A stretch of 64,000 nucleotides of DNA. It comes from Roseospira visakhapatnamensis (GTDB lineage: Bacteria; Pseudomonadota; Alphaproteobacteria; Rhodospirillales; Rhodospirillaceae). The DNA is taken from the NCBI RefSeq assembly GCF_014197915.1, contig NZ_JACIGK010000012.1, forward strand, positions 62,001 to 126,000. Direction: 5' to 3'. Position numbers and translations under genes: made by a program. The notes below the pieces were generated by a model, which did not search any database, was not told the origin of the DNA, and saw only the letters and a list, made by a program, of their open reading frames with translations. Below are positions 26,927 through 35,727 of this stretch, in pieces (position 1 is the stretch's first letter; every line of letters begins with the position of its first letter).

Positions 26927-27628
26927 TCAGGCGGGGGTGGCGGCGGCGACGCTGGCGATGCGGCCCCGGGTGTCGTAGGTGACGGTATAGACCCGGGTGA
27001 CGGTGGTCGTGCCGCCGGCGCCGTCGTGGGTTTCCACCGCCTCGGTAAATCCGGTCACCCGGTCGCGGGTGTCGTAGGTGAGGGCCGACACGGTCTTCGG
27101 CCCGGCGACGTAGCCGGTCACGCGGCCGAGGCTGTCGTAGGCGATGCCGTCCAGGGGCGCGGTGAGGGCGTAGGTGGTGCCGGCCGCGATCACGTCGGCG
27201 GTGCGGGCGTCCGCCCGTGCCGTCAGGTCGGCCTCGCGCGTGTCGGCCAGGGTGGTCAGGGCGGCGTCGCGCGTGTCGGCCAGGGCCGTGAGGTCGGCCT
27301 CGCGGCCATCGGCGAGCACCGTCAGGCTGGTCTCGCGGGTCTCGCTGAGCGCGGTCAGCGTGGCCACATGGGTGTCGGCCTGGGCCGAGAGGGCGGCGCC
27401 GCGCTGGTCGGCCAGGGCGGTGAGGTCGGCGTTTCGCTGGTCGGCCAGGGCGGTGATCTCGGCCTTCTTGACGTCGCCCAGTTCGACCACCTCGATCACG
27501 GTGGCGCGACCGCCGATGCGGTCGATGGCGGTGCCCAGCATCGCCAGGCCCTCGGCGTCCGCGGTCCCCGCCTGCGCGACGACCTGGTCCTTGACGGCCT
27601 GAATGGCCTGACTGAGTGCGGTGGTCAT
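26927..27628 (-). CDS. Fibre-like protein: eight 11-residue repeats followed by three YD (Rhs-type) repeats
   Basis: Of its 233 residues, about 75-160 consist of eight consecutive 11-residue units such as ALADQRNADLT and ALADTRDAALT, the period of a right-handed (hendecad) coiled coil. After a short turn come three YD-type repeats (YDSLGRVTGYV, YDTRDRVTGFT, YDTRGRIASVA), familiar from Rhs proteins. The N-terminus is a short helix. The layout suggests a trimeric stalk capped by a small beta-sheet tip. It lies between the CBM-type fibre and the receptor-binding candidate. Confidence 0.65.
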   Translation of the reverse strand: MTTALSQAIQAVKDQVVAQAGTADAEGLAMLGTAIDRIGGRATVIEVVELGDVKKAEITALADQRNADLTALADQRGAALSAQADTHVATLTALSETRETSLTVLADGREADLTALADTRDAALTTLADTREADLTARADARTADVIAAGTTYALTAPLDGIAYDSLGRVTGYVAGPKTVSALTYDTRDRVTGFTEAVETHDGAGGTTTVTRVYTVTYDTRGRIASVAAATPA

Positions 27629-27644
27629 GGGGTGGGGTCCTCGC

Positions 27645-29003
27645 TCAGAGATCGAAAGTGACGTGCAGCTTCAGCTTGCGGACGGCCTCGGCCAGCGCGC
27701 CCGCCCCGGTCGCGGCGGCGGCGGCGGCGGCGGCGCTGGCCTGGGCGGCGGCGGCGGCGGCCTCGGTGGCGTCGTCCCGGGTGGCGGTCTCGTGGGCGCC
27801 GGCGGCGGCGGCCGAGGCGGCGGCGGCGGCGGCGCTCTGCCGGGCCTCGAAGGCGCCGCCGGACGCGGACCGGTCCCAGATCTGTTGCAGGGCGCCCTGA
27901 ACCGTATCGGCGGACAGGGTCTCGTAGGGCGTGAAGCCCACCAGGCCCGCCGTCGTGGTGATGGCGCCGGCCGGCAGCTGGTCCAGCGGCACGGTTCCGG
28001 TCCGGGGGTCCAGGGTGGCCAGGTTCGGGGCCGAGAGCGTCACCGTGCGGGCGGGACCGTCGTAGGCGACCGCGATGGGCCCCGCGCCGATCAGGTGCAG
28101 GGTGTCGGCGGTGCGGTCGGCGATGATGCGCGGCAGGGCGCCGTCGCCGATGGCCCCGAAGAGCCGCATGCCGGCGATCTGGCTGGCCTGATCGCGGGCC
28201 TGTTCGGCCCGGTCGCGGGCCTGCTCGGCGTTGGTGGCGCGGGTGTCGGCCGCGCCGGCGGAGCCCTGGGCGGCGGCGGCGGCCGTCTCGGCGGCCACGC
28301 GGTGGGCGTCCGCCGCCTGGGCGCGGGTGTCCGCGTCGGTGGCGCGGGCGTCCGCGTCGCTGGCGCTGGCGGCGCTGGCGATCGCCCGGGCGCTGGCCGC
28401 GCCGGCCTGGGCGGTCGCGGTGGCGGCCTGGGCGGTGGCGGTGGCGGCGGCATCGGTGGCGGTGTCGCGAGCCGTCTCGGCCAGCCCTTGCGCCGCCTCG
28501 GCCAGCCCTTGCGCGGTTTCGGCCGCGACGGTCGCGGTCTCGACGTCGGCGACGTTGATCTCCAGCGCCCACACGCCGGCCGCGAGGTCCGCCGCCCACG
28601 TCCCCGAGGTATGCGCGCGCACGCAGATATGGATGTTCGCCGTGCCGGCGCCGGCGGCGCCGTCCCGCACCCGGTCGCCCAGCGTGTAGGCCGTCGCCGT
28701 CGTCCAGGGACCCCGCCACAGCCCGCCGGTGTCGATGACGCCGGTCGCGTGCGCGCCGATCGGCGACTCCCCCACCACCGCGACCACCGGTTCCTCGATG
28801 TAGACCGGCACCGCGAACTTGCCGCTGCTGTCCAGGGTGTGCGGGTTGGCCAGCGTGCCGGCGCCGGTGAGGCCGTCATACAGCGTGGCCAGGGTGGGCG
28901 CGCGCGTGCCCGTCGCCGGATCGACCGTGTGGAAGGTCACGACGGCGTCGGCATAGGCGCTGTTGGCGAGCTGCCAGTCGGGGATCGCGACGCGGTGGGC
29001 CAT
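27645..29003 (-). CDS. Tail fibre with a carbohydrate-binding-like module and Ala-rich coiled coils
   Basis: The 452-residue protein begins with a phage adaptor-like segment (NSAYADAVVTFHTVDPATGTRAPTLATLYDG, then KFAVPVYIEEPVVAVVG). Around residues 90-150 is a module like CBM5/12 chitin-binding domains (WTTATAYTLGDRVRD, CVRAHTSGTW). Residues about 155-255 and 390-440 are long Ala-rich coiled coils with tandem duplication (QGLAEAAQGLAETA). Between them lies a beta segment with QLPAGAITTTAGLVGFTPYETL. It follows the gp4-like gene and should attach to the tail hub. Confidence 0.65.
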   Translation of the reverse strand: MAHRVAIPDWQLANSAYADAVVTFHTVDPATGTRAPTLATLYDGLTGAGTLANPHTLDSSGKFAVPVYIEEPVVAVVGESPIGAHATGVIDTGGLWRGPWTTATAYTLGDRVRDGAAGAGTANIHICVRAHTSGTWAADLAAGVWALEINVADVETATVAAETAQGLAEAAQGLAETARDTATDAAATATAQAATATAQAGAASARAIASAASASDADARATDADTRAQAADAHRVAAETAAAAAQGSAGAADTRATNAEQARDRAEQARDQASQIAGMRLFGAIGDGALPRIIADRTADTLHLIGAGPIAVAYDGPARTVTLSAPNLATLDPRTGTVPLDQLPAGAITTTAGLVGFTPYETLSADTVQGALQQIWDRSASGGAFEARQSAAAAAASAAAAGAHETATRDDATEAAAAAAQASAAAAAAAATGAGALAEAVRKLKLHVTFDL

Positions 29004-29006
29004 GGC

Positions 29007-29699
29007 TTACCTCCAGGGGCGCACGGTGCGCGGCCGGTCCAGGGTCTCTTGCAGGCCCCGGGTCAGCAGCCGGCTTTTCAGGGCCGTGGCCTCGGCCCGG
29101 ATGCGGTCGATCTCGCCGACGGGCAGGGTCAGCACCGGGCCGGCGCCGATGTCGGCGGCGACGGCCAGCACCAGGTAGCGCTGCCAGCCGTCCGGCAGGC
29201 CGTGGGCGATGCCGCCGCCCCGCTCGGCGGTCACGTCCGGACTGGCGACCTGCCCGGTCACATGCAGGGTCATGGCCTCGCCGGGAACCGGGTGCAGCCG
29301 CAGCGTCTGCCGGCGGTCGTGCAGCAGGTGCGCCAGGGTGGGCCGCCCCGCCCCGTCCTTGTCGGCGATCCCGTCCCAGGTCTTGCGGCGCACCAGCGCC
29401 ACGGGCGTCGCGGCGCCGTCGCGGGCCGACACCGTCAGGCGCAGGACGATGGCGAACGGCGGCGCGATCCGCTCGGTCAGGGCGTAGTCCCGCCGGCCGG
29501 CCTCCAGCGCCACGTCCACGGCCGCCGGCAGCAGCGGCCAGAGCCGCTCCGTCAGGGCCAGTTCGGCCAGCTGCAGGTCGAGATACTGAAGCGCGATCCC
29601 GTGCTCGGCGGCGGCGGCGGCGCTGTCGATCGGCGCCAGCTGGCCGATCCGCCGCAGCGCCAGGGTGGCGATCGCGGCGGCGTTAAGCGTCGCCGACAC
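29007..29699 (-). CDS. P22 gp4-like head-tail connector / tail accessory factor
   Basis: This 230-residue protein shows the gp4-like opening of a short helix with LALRRIGQLAPIDS, then LQYLDLQLAELALTERLWPLLPAAVDVAL, the strand-rich middle (FAIVLRLTVSA, MTLHVTGQVASPDV) and a final helix. Such proteins seal the portal and bind the hub protein. It lies between small head genes and the first fibre, and a gp10-like gene is present further on, which supports the call. Its start overlaps the upstream gene by 17 bases. Confidence 0.7.
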   Translation of the reverse strand: MSATLNAAAIATLALRRIGQLAPIDSAAAAAEHGIALQYLDLQLAELALTERLWPLLPAAVDVALEAGRRDYALTERIAPPFAIVLRLTVSARDGAATPVALVRRKTWDGIADKDGAGRPTLAHLLHDRRQTLRLHPVPGEAMTLHVTGQVASPDVTAERGGGIAHGLPDGWQRYLVLAVAADIGAGPVLTLPVGEIDRIRAEATALKSRLLTRGLQETLDRPRTVRPWR

Positions 29700-30216
29700 G
29701 GTCCGCCTCCAGTCCGGCCAGGGCCTCGGCGATCACCACGGGCTCCACGGCGGTGATCTCCGTCAGGAAGGCTTCGGCCTCGGCCCTGGTGGCCTGGGGG
29801 CCCAGGCGCGCCTCGCCGGCCAGGATGTTGGCCAGCCGGATCGCCCCCCGGCGGTCCAGGTCGGTGACGCGGGCGATGACCACGCCGGGGGGCAGCGCGG
29901 CCGGGGCCGCCCGGGTCCCGGGCGTGTCCGTCGCCGCATCCGCCGCCGGGGCCGCCGTCGGGGCCACGGCGGCATGCAGCCGCCGCAGGGTCTCCTCGGG
30001 CAGCCGCACCGGCGGCGCGTCGCCATCGGTGCGGGTGCCGTCGGGGGCGATGACGACGAACGACGGATTGCCGAGGAAGGCGCGCGCCAGCGCCTCCCCC
30101 AGCGGCACCGGGGTCAGCGGGTCCCGGAAGGTGATGACCTCCCGCACCGCGCCGGCCACGGCGGTGTGCGGACGCGGGCGCCGGGCGTGCTTGTCGGTGA
30201 CCAGCCAGGGGCGCAT
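29683..30216 (-). CDS. Phage protein of unknown function in the head-tail region
   Basis: The 177-residue product has a basic N-terminus (MRPWLVTDKHARRPRP), a middle with NPSFVVIAPDGTRT, an Ala/Pro linker and a helical C-terminus (AIRLANILAGEARLGP, AEAFLTEITAVEPVVIAEALAG). It overlaps the gp4-like gene by 17 bases. I recognise no family; position suggests a head-completion or tail-assembly role. Confidence 0.5.
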   Translation of the reverse strand: MRPWLVTDKHARRPRPHTAVAGAVREVITFRDPLTPVPLGEALARAFLGNPSFVVIAPDGTRTDGDAPPVRLPEETLRRLHAAVAPTAAPAADAATDTPGTRAAPAALPPGVVIARVTDLDRRGAIRLANILAGEARLGPQATRAEAEAFLTEITAVEPVVIAEALAGLEADRVGDA

Positions 30217-30231
30217 GGTCGCGGTCCCCCC

Positions 30232-30627
30232 TTACGGACTCATCACGTACTGGATCATGACCCGCACATCGGCCGGGGTCGCCATGTCGGCGCCGCCGAT
30301 GGCGATCCGCACGGTGCGCGCGGCGGACGCGGCGGCCGGGGGGTGGGCGGTCATGCGCGCGGTATCGGCGCCGCCGGCGGTGGTGGCGCCGGTCAGGGCG
30401 GTGTCCCCCAGCATCAGGGTGGCGGTGCAGGACGGCCCCAGCGTGCCCTCCACGCACAGCGAGCCGGCGGTCACCCGGGCACCGGCCGGCAGGTCGAAGC
30501 AGGCGATGCTGTCGCCGCCGGCGGCGGTGTCGGCGGGCAGGGACTGGTCCCAGAACACGGTGGACACCCCGCCCACGACCAGCGGCAGGGTGGTTTCGTA
30601 GGCGCGGTAGGTGGTCACGACGGCCAT
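30232..30627 (-). CDS. Small beta-rich structural protein, possible head decoration
   Basis: The 131-residue product is dominated by strands (MAVVTTYRAYETTLPLVVGG start, ARTVRIAIGGADMATPADVRVMIQYV end) without long helices or charged tails. It lies directly after the coat gene, 74 bases away, where podoviruses often encode a decoration or head-stabilising protein. No family is recognised, so the role is inferred from place and composition. Confidence 0.5.
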   Translation of the reverse strand: MAVVTTYRAYETTLPLVVGGVSTVFWDQSLPADTAAGGDSIACFDLPAGARVTAGSLCVEGTLGPSCTATLMLGDTALTGATTAGGADTARMTAHPPAAASAARTVRIAIGGADMATPADVRVMIQYVMSP

Positions 30628-30700
30628 GGCCGGGTCTCCTTTGCTTCGTCGGGCCGACGCCGGCCGGGGCGGACCCCCGGCCGGGCCGGCGCGGGGCGCG

Positions 30701-31801
30701 TCACGCCGCCGCCGTGTAGAGGGACAGGACGGAGAAGTCCTCGTCGGTGCCCGTGACCGGGTCCTCGAAGACCGGCTTCTTGAAGCCGAGGATGGTCGCG
30801 TAGGCGATGCCCGGCTTGCGGCCGTAGTCCTTCTGGTTGTCCTCGGCCCATTCGGAGTTGCCGACCTCGGCCAGGCCCAGGGCCTGCGCGCCCAGCAACA
30901 GCGCCTGGGCGCCCTTGACGTCGCCCCCCGCGCCCCAGCCGGCGGTGTTGCCGGTGTTGGTCGGCACCTTGTTGTGTTCGTAGATCACCAGGCCGTCGAC
31001 CATGGCGATGGAGCCGGCGAACAGCGGGTTCTTGCCGCCGCGCACCCCGGCGTCCTTGGTGACGCTCACGTAGTCGCTGTCCTGCTTCAGGTCGCGGGCC
31101 TGTTCGGGCGAGACCATGACGATGTAGGTCTCGCGACCCTCGTGGTAGAGCGGCTTCAGGTTCAGGCGCTTGGCCTTCGCCTTGGCGGCCAGTAGCAGAT
31201 CCCACGACAGGGTGTCGGTGCTGGACAGCCCCGCCGTCGCGGTGACGGTGCCCGGGAACACCGTGCGGTGGGCGCTGGGCGCCGTGACGTCGGCGGCGAA
31301 CGCCAGCGCGGGAAGCTGGCTGGACGACGGGCGCGGCGACAGGTCGAGTTTGTGCGCGAAGCCGCGGCCGGCCAGGGTCAGGAAGCCCATCTCCTCCTTC
31401 TTCTGCGCCAGCCAGTTGCCCAGCTTCTCGCGCGCCGTGGAGCGGAACCGGACCACCGTGCGCTGTTCGGACATCACGCCCCGGTTGCGGACCGCGTGGC
31501 TGATCTGGTCGATGGTGATTTCCAGGTCCTGGGCGACCAGGGACTCTTCGTGCCCGTCCTGGTCGTTGTCCCCGGCCACGCCGTCGCTGGTCAGATCGTT
31601 GACCAGGGGCATGATCACCTTGTCCCCCCGGGAGGTCTTGGTGATCTCGGTGATGACCTGGATGCAGGAGTTCGCGGACTTGCCCGTCAGGCCCTGCTTC
31701 GAAGAAAACAGGATCGTCCCGTCCCGGCCGAACTGAAGGATCTTGGCCGAGTATGCCTTGCGTTGAAGGGGCGTCACGGCCCCGAAGTCGGTGTATGCCA
31801 T
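30701..31801 (-). CDS. Major capsid protein, N4-gp56/DUF4043-like
   Basis: The 366-residue product starts MAYTDFGAVTPLQRKAYS and continues SAKILQFGRDGTILFSSKQGL, then LEITIDQISHAVRNRGVMSEQRTV and KLGNWLAQKKEEMGFLTLAG, features of the N4 gp56 / DUF4043 family of HK97-fold coat proteins in podoviruses. The C-terminal half contains AKRLNLKPLYHEGRETYIVMVSPEQARDL and an NPLFAGSIAMVDGLVIYEH segment, also typical. It is encoded directly after the scaffold gene. Length is usual for the family. Confidence 0.85.
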   Translation of the reverse strand: MAYTDFGAVTPLQRKAYSAKILQFGRDGTILFSSKQGLTGKSANSCIQVITEITKTSRGDKVIMPLVNDLTSDGVAGDNDQDGHEESLVAQDLEITIDQISHAVRNRGVMSEQRTVVRFRSTAREKLGNWLAQKKEEMGFLTLAGRGFAHKLDLSPRPSSSQLPALAFAADVTAPSAHRTVFPGTVTATAGLSSTDTLSWDLLLAAKAKAKRLNLKPLYHEGRETYIVMVSPEQARDLKQDSDYVSVTKDAGVRGGKNPLFAGSIAMVDGLVIYEHNKVPTNTGNTAGWGAGGDVKGAQALLLGAQALGLAEVGNSEWAEDNQKDYGRKPGIAYATILGFKKPVFEDPVTGTDEDFSVLSLYTAAA

Positions 31802-31828
31802 GGTCTGTCTCCCGTGGGCCCGGCCCGA

Positions 31829-32932
31829 TCACTCGAACTCGGCGATCAGGCGGTCCAGGAGTCCGGGGTCCTCGCTGGCGAGGTCCACCTCGGACATGTG
31901 GTCGGCGCCGGCCTTGATGCGATCCAGATCACTCACCGGGGCGGTGGTCCCGGCCTGGCTCAGGTCGGGGGGCATGGCGGCCGCGAGGGCGGCTTTCCGG
32001 CGACGTTGCGCCGGCGTCGGCGTTCCGGCCGGCGCGGCCGACGCCCGGGGGGCGGCGGGCCGGTATCCCAGCCGTTGCGCGACGCCGTAGCGGTACCCGG
32101 CCTCGACCACGGCGGCCCGCAGGGCGAGGTCCCCCTTGGCTCCCGGCGGCAGCGCCTGTCCCCGCGCCTGCATGTCGTACAGGGCGGCGTTGACCAGAAA
32201 GCGCTGATCCGCCGCCGACATGTTGCGCGTCCAGGCATGGTCCGCCTCCAGGCGCCCGGTCGCCAGGTCCAGGAACAGGTCCGTCTCCTGACGCGTCGGG
32301 GCCGGCTGCTGGCGGGCCTCGGCCTCGGCCTGCTCGCGCGCCCGGGCCGTGATCGCCGCGTGGATCTGCTCCGCCTGGTCCTCCACGGCCGCCTCGCGCC
32401 GCCGCAGGTCCGCCATGCTGGCGATCTTGCCCTCGTCGAAGTCGGCGGCCAGGCGGTCCCGGGCGGCCCGGACATCGGCCCGCAACCGCGCCTGGGCACG
32501 ATCCGGATCGAAGGGCGGTTGCGCCGGTTGCGCCGGTTGCGCCGGTTGCTGTCGCGCCTCCAGGTGCCGGATATGCTCCTCCAGCGCGCGCCGCTTGCGA
32601 GTCTCCTCGTTCACGCGCGCGATGGGAACCATGTGAGGCTTCTGCCTCTGCTGGCCGGTGTCCTCCTGGCCGTCCCCCGGGCCGTCCCCGGCCGCCTTCG
32701 GCGCGGGGCCGGGGGTGGTCTGGGGGGTGGCTTGGGCGGGGGCTTGGGCGGGGGCTTGGGCGGGGGCTTGGGCGGGGGCTTGGGAGGGGGCTTGGGGCCT
32801 GTCGGCCTCCCCCTCGCCGTCCTCGGCCGCCCCCTGTTCGGTGGCGGCGATCAGGGCGTCCAGGTCCTCGGCGTCGGCAAGGTCCAGTTCGGAGCGGTCG
32901 TCGTCCCCGTCGGTGGTGATCTGGTCGGTCAT
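31829..32932 (-). CDS. Scaffolding protein
   Basis: The 367-residue product is acidic at the N-terminus, then has a Pro/Ala/Gln repeat tract (QAPAQAPAQAP), a long charged helical region (VNEETRKRRALEEHIRHLEAR; FDEGKIASMADLRRREAAVEDQAEQ) and an acidic C-terminal helix. This is the usual composition of podovirus scaffolds, and it lies right before the coat gene. The ATG at 32932 has GAGACAGG upstream and is preferred over a TTG at 32971. The Pro tract is written in 12-bp DNA repeats at about 32725-32795 and 9-bp repeats near 32519-32550. Confidence 0.75.
   Translation of the reverse strand: MTDQITTDGDDDRSELDLADAEDLDALIAATEQGAAEDGEGEADRPQAPSQAPAQAPAQAPAQAPAQATPQTTPGPAPKAAGDGPGDGQEDTGQQRQKPHMVPIARVNEETRKRRALEEHIRHLEARQQPAQPAQPAQPPFDPDRAQARLRADVRAARDRLAADFDEGKIASMADLRRREAAVEDQAEQIHAAITARAREQAEAEARQQPAPTRQETDLFLDLATGRLEADHAWTRNMSAADQRFLVNAALYDMQARGQALPPGAKGDLALRAAVVEAGYRYGVAQRLGYRPAAPRASAAPAGTPTPAQRRRKAALAAAMPPDLSQAGTTAPVSDLDRIKAGADHMSEVDLASEDPGLLDRLIAEFE
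32725..32795. repeat. 12-bp tandem repeats in the scaffold gene
   Basis: About five to six near-exact copies of a 12-bp unit (GGGCTTGGGCGG on the plus strand) encode the APAQ repeats of the scaffold. Units are multiples of three, so slippage changes length without breaking the frame. Confidence 0.8.
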
Positions 32933-33024
32933 GGCCTGTCTCGTGCCCTCTGTCGCGGTGGCCTGCGGCAACGCCCGGAACGGCGGCGGCCCGGCGCCTG
33001 TCTCGGCGGCGCGTCCGGTTTTGG

Positions 33025-33543
33025 TCAGAGAAAGACCGTGCGGCCTGTCCCGTCGCGATCACCGCGCTTTTTCTGCCGGGCGCCGATCTCGGCGGCCTTT
33101 TCGATGTCGCGGAACGTCGCCAGGGCCTCCTCGGCCTGATCGAGGAAGAAGTCCGTGCCGGCGACGGCCAGGACATCCAGGGCGTCCTCGTTGCTCTGGA
33201 TGAACTGGCAGTCGTCGTCCGCGTCCAGGTAGCAGGCTTCCAGCAGGGTCGGTTCGGCCAGCCGCAGCGTGCCGTCCGGACGCAGGCCGGGGTCCTGGGG
33301 CTCCAGCCAGCGCACCACCCAGGTGCCGTCCAGGTCGACATGCGTGTTCAGGCGGCGACAGAGGTCGAAAGCAATCAGAGCATGCCGGTCGGTGACGCGC
33401 ATGGCGCCCCGCTCGGCGACGACACGCACGGTGCCGCCCGCGCACGGGGCCACCACCCAGTGCGGGTCCCCCTCGTGGTAGAGCGGTGGCAGCTTTTTCG
33501 GGGGACCGGACCGGCGCCGGTGACGGACATGAAGGAAGGACAT
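33025..33543 (-). CDS. Phage protein of unknown function between portal and scaffold
   Basis: The 172-residue product (start MSFLHVRHRRRSGPPKK) has a basic N-terminus and a strand-rich middle (WVVAPCAGGTVRVVAERGAMRVTDRHALIAFDL, a WVVRWLEPQ segment), then an acidic stretch DADDDCQFIQSNEDALDVLAV and a C-terminal helix ending in basic residues. It lies between portal and scaffold in the head operon. The ATG at 33543 is chosen over one at 33573. No family is recognised. Confidence 0.5.
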   Translation of the reverse strand: MSFLHVRHRRRSGPPKKLPPLYHEGDPHWVVAPCAGGTVRVVAERGAMRVTDRHALIAFDLCRRLNTHVDLDGTWVVRWLEPQDPGLRPDGTLRLAEPTLLEACYLDADDDCQFIQSNEDALDVLAVAGTDFFLDQAEEALATFRDIEKAAEIGARQKKRGDRDGTGRTVFL

Positions 33544-33597
33544 GGCCTGGGCTCGTCTGTGGGCGACGCGCACAGGGTGAGCGATGTCCCGTCGCGA

Positions 33598-35727
33598 TCA
33601 GCGCGGCGGGCGCGGCGGCGGCATGGGGGCCGGACCGGGGACGGGACCGGGGGCCGGACCGGGGGCCTGGGGCGCGGGCGCTGCCCCGGGCGGTCCCCCG
33701 GGCGCGGGCGACGGCGGCGGCGGTGGCGGCGGCTGATAGGGCGCGGTGCCGGCGAACGGCCGGCTGGCGGTGATGGGCGGCAGGGACGCCCCGGGCGGCT
33801 GGCCCAGCTGGGTCGTGACGGCCAGGTGCTGGGCCTGGGCGGCGGCCTCCTGGGCGGCGCGCTGCTCCTCCAGGCGGGCGATGATGGCGTCCTTGCCGGC
33901 AATGCTGCTGGAGCGCACGAGAATGTCGTCCGGAATGGGCACGCCGCGCTGCCGCAGTTCCAGGGCTTCCTCGAACTGCGCCTGCATGTAGCTGGACGAC
34001 ACCGGGGTCTCGTCGATGACGATGTCGTAGGCGCCGGCGGCCAGGTTGTTGACCACGGCGCCGGCCGGGTCCCGCTGGTTGACCACCACCGTCTGCTCGC
34101 GGTCCATCTCGCCGCGCACGCGGATGATGCGTTCCTCGGTGTAGTAGCGTTGCACCAGCGAGAGAATCACCCGGGCCTTGAGCTCGCGCGAGCGGGCCAG
34201 GTTGTCGAAGTCCGGCTCGACGGCGTTCAGGGCCTGGCGCTGCCGGGCCTCGATGGCCCGGCCGCTCTGCACGCGGTCGATGTGCCCCATGGCGGATTCG
34301 TTGATGCCGCTGATCTGCTTGATGTCCTCGGCCGAGTCCATCTCGAACATCTTCCAGCCCTGCGGGGGCAGGCTGGGCTGGATGCGCTGCAGCGGCGCCG
34401 TGCCGCGCTCGCGGGTGATGATGACCCCGGGGCGGGCGCCCTCGTCCTCCAGCGCCCGCATGTTCTCCTCGTCCAGCGCGCCGCGCTCGACATCCCAGCC
34501 GCCGTTCGCCGACGTGCTGAGGATGTGCAGCCGGTTCATGCGGCTTTTGTTCAGCTCGATCTGGGGATCGATCAGGTCCTCGATCAGGCCCTGGGTGCGG
34601 CCGCGCCGGAAGTAGGGGAAGAACGGCACGACGGTCATGTGCTGGTAGGGCGACCAGTCGTCGAACAGCACGCGGTCGCAACAGGTGACGGTCCAGCGCA
34701 CGCAGCGCTCCACGGCGCGCTCGATCCCGAACGGCAGGCCCCGCGCCTGGTTCCACTGGATCAGCCGGGCGACCTTGCGGTCGCTCCAGGTCGCCGGCAG
34801 CGTCATGCGCTGGCCGGTCGTGTGGTCCGTCGCCCGCCAGACCTCGCGCAGCTCCCAGTGCTGGGTCTCCAGCACCCGCAAAAGCCGGCGGGCGCGGTGG
34901 ACGTGCTCGACCGGATGGAACCCCTGGGTCTCCGACCCCAGGATCGGCGCCGCCGCCGCGTCGTAAGGACCGCCCAGGTATTCGTCGAGCCCGAAGGTGC
35001 GGTCCGGCGTGATCTCGTCGGCGGGTTCGGTGCCCGCGTCGCCCCGCACGGGCATCCCGTCGGGCTGGTCCGCCCGCAGATCGCCGGCCACGGCGCGGCC
35101 GAACAGCACGTCGATGTCCCGCAGGCTCATCCAGCGCGACAGCGTCACATAGGCCCAGCCGTCGGGCTCGTAGGTGTTCGCCTCCGGATCGAGATAGACG
35201 CTGAACGGATCCAGGTCGCGAATGCGCACCTCGCCGAGCGCGTTCCTCTCGTAGTCCAGGCGCACGTCCCAGAACCCGCGCCCGGTCTGGATTCCATCCT
35301 GAAACACCTGGGAATCGATCCAGCGGCTGCCGTTGCGCTCGTCGATCTGCTTGCTGACCATCGACAGGGCCTCGGCGGTCTCCTTCGTGCCGCTGCCGTC
35401 GTTGCCGGGCTTGAACACCGTCTCGTACCGGTTGCGGCGCATGAACCCCTGCACCGTGCGCACCACGGGCTTGATCCTGTTGATCACCAGCACCGGACGC
35501 CCCTGCGCCTCCATCTCGGCGCGTTCCGCCTCGGTCCACTGGTCGCCCTCGTAGAAGCGCACGCACTCCCGGGCCTTCTCCGCCCAGCGGACCATGCCGG
35601 CATGGGCCAGCCGGAACCGCTCCAGGTTGGCGGCCACCACCGCCGGGTCCTGGCGCGGCATCCGCCGCGGCGCGGTGGGCGAGGCGAACCCGCCCGTCGA
35701 TCGGGCCGGGGGCCGCGAACGGGTCAT
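33598..35727 (-). CDS. P22-like portal protein
   Basis: The 709-residue product has the portal pattern of podoviruses: WAEKARECVRFYEGDQWTEAE, then GRPVLVINRIKPVVRTVQGFMRRNR, TGRGFWDVRLDYERN, DPFSVYLDPEANTYEPDGW and, later, FPYFRRGRTQGLIEDLIDPQIELNKSRMN. After about residue 600 comes a Gln/Ala helical barrel and a Pro-rich tail. Portals form the dodecameric DNA gate of the head. Its ATG overlaps the stop codon of the truncated terminase gene (ATGA), the usual terL-portal junction. The gene itself appears intact. Confidence 0.9.
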   Translation of the reverse strand: MTRSRPPARSTGGFASPTAPRRMPRQDPAVVAANLERFRLAHAGMVRWAEKARECVRFYEGDQWTEAERAEMEAQGRPVLVINRIKPVVRTVQGFMRRNRYETVFKPGNDGSGTKETAEALSMVSKQIDERNGSRWIDSQVFQDGIQTGRGFWDVRLDYERNALGEVRIRDLDPFSVYLDPEANTYEPDGWAYVTLSRWMSLRDIDVLFGRAVAGDLRADQPDGMPVRGDAGTEPADEITPDRTFGLDEYLGGPYDAAAAPILGSETQGFHPVEHVHRARRLLRVLETQHWELREVWRATDHTTGQRMTLPATWSDRKVARLIQWNQARGLPFGIERAVERCVRWTVTCCDRVLFDDWSPYQHMTVVPFFPYFRRGRTQGLIEDLIDPQIELNKSRMNRLHILSTSANGGWDVERGALDEENMRALEDEGARPGVIITRERGTAPLQRIQPSLPPQGWKMFEMDSAEDIKQISGINESAMGHIDRVQSGRAIEARQRQALNAVEPDFDNLARSRELKARVILSLVQRYYTEERIIRVRGEMDREQTVVVNQRDPAGAVVNNLAAGAYDIVIDETPVSSSYMQAQFEEALELRQRGVPIPDDILVRSSSIAGKDAIIARLEEQRAAQEAAAQAQHLAVTTQLGQPPGASLPPITASRPFAGTAPYQPPPPPPPSPAPGGPPGAAPAPQAPGPAPGPVPGPAPMPPPRPPR

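Noticed and set aside
26927-27628. Rhs toxin system
   Set aside because: Only three YD repeats and no core, DPxG cleavage motif or toxin tip; the context is a phage fibre cluster.
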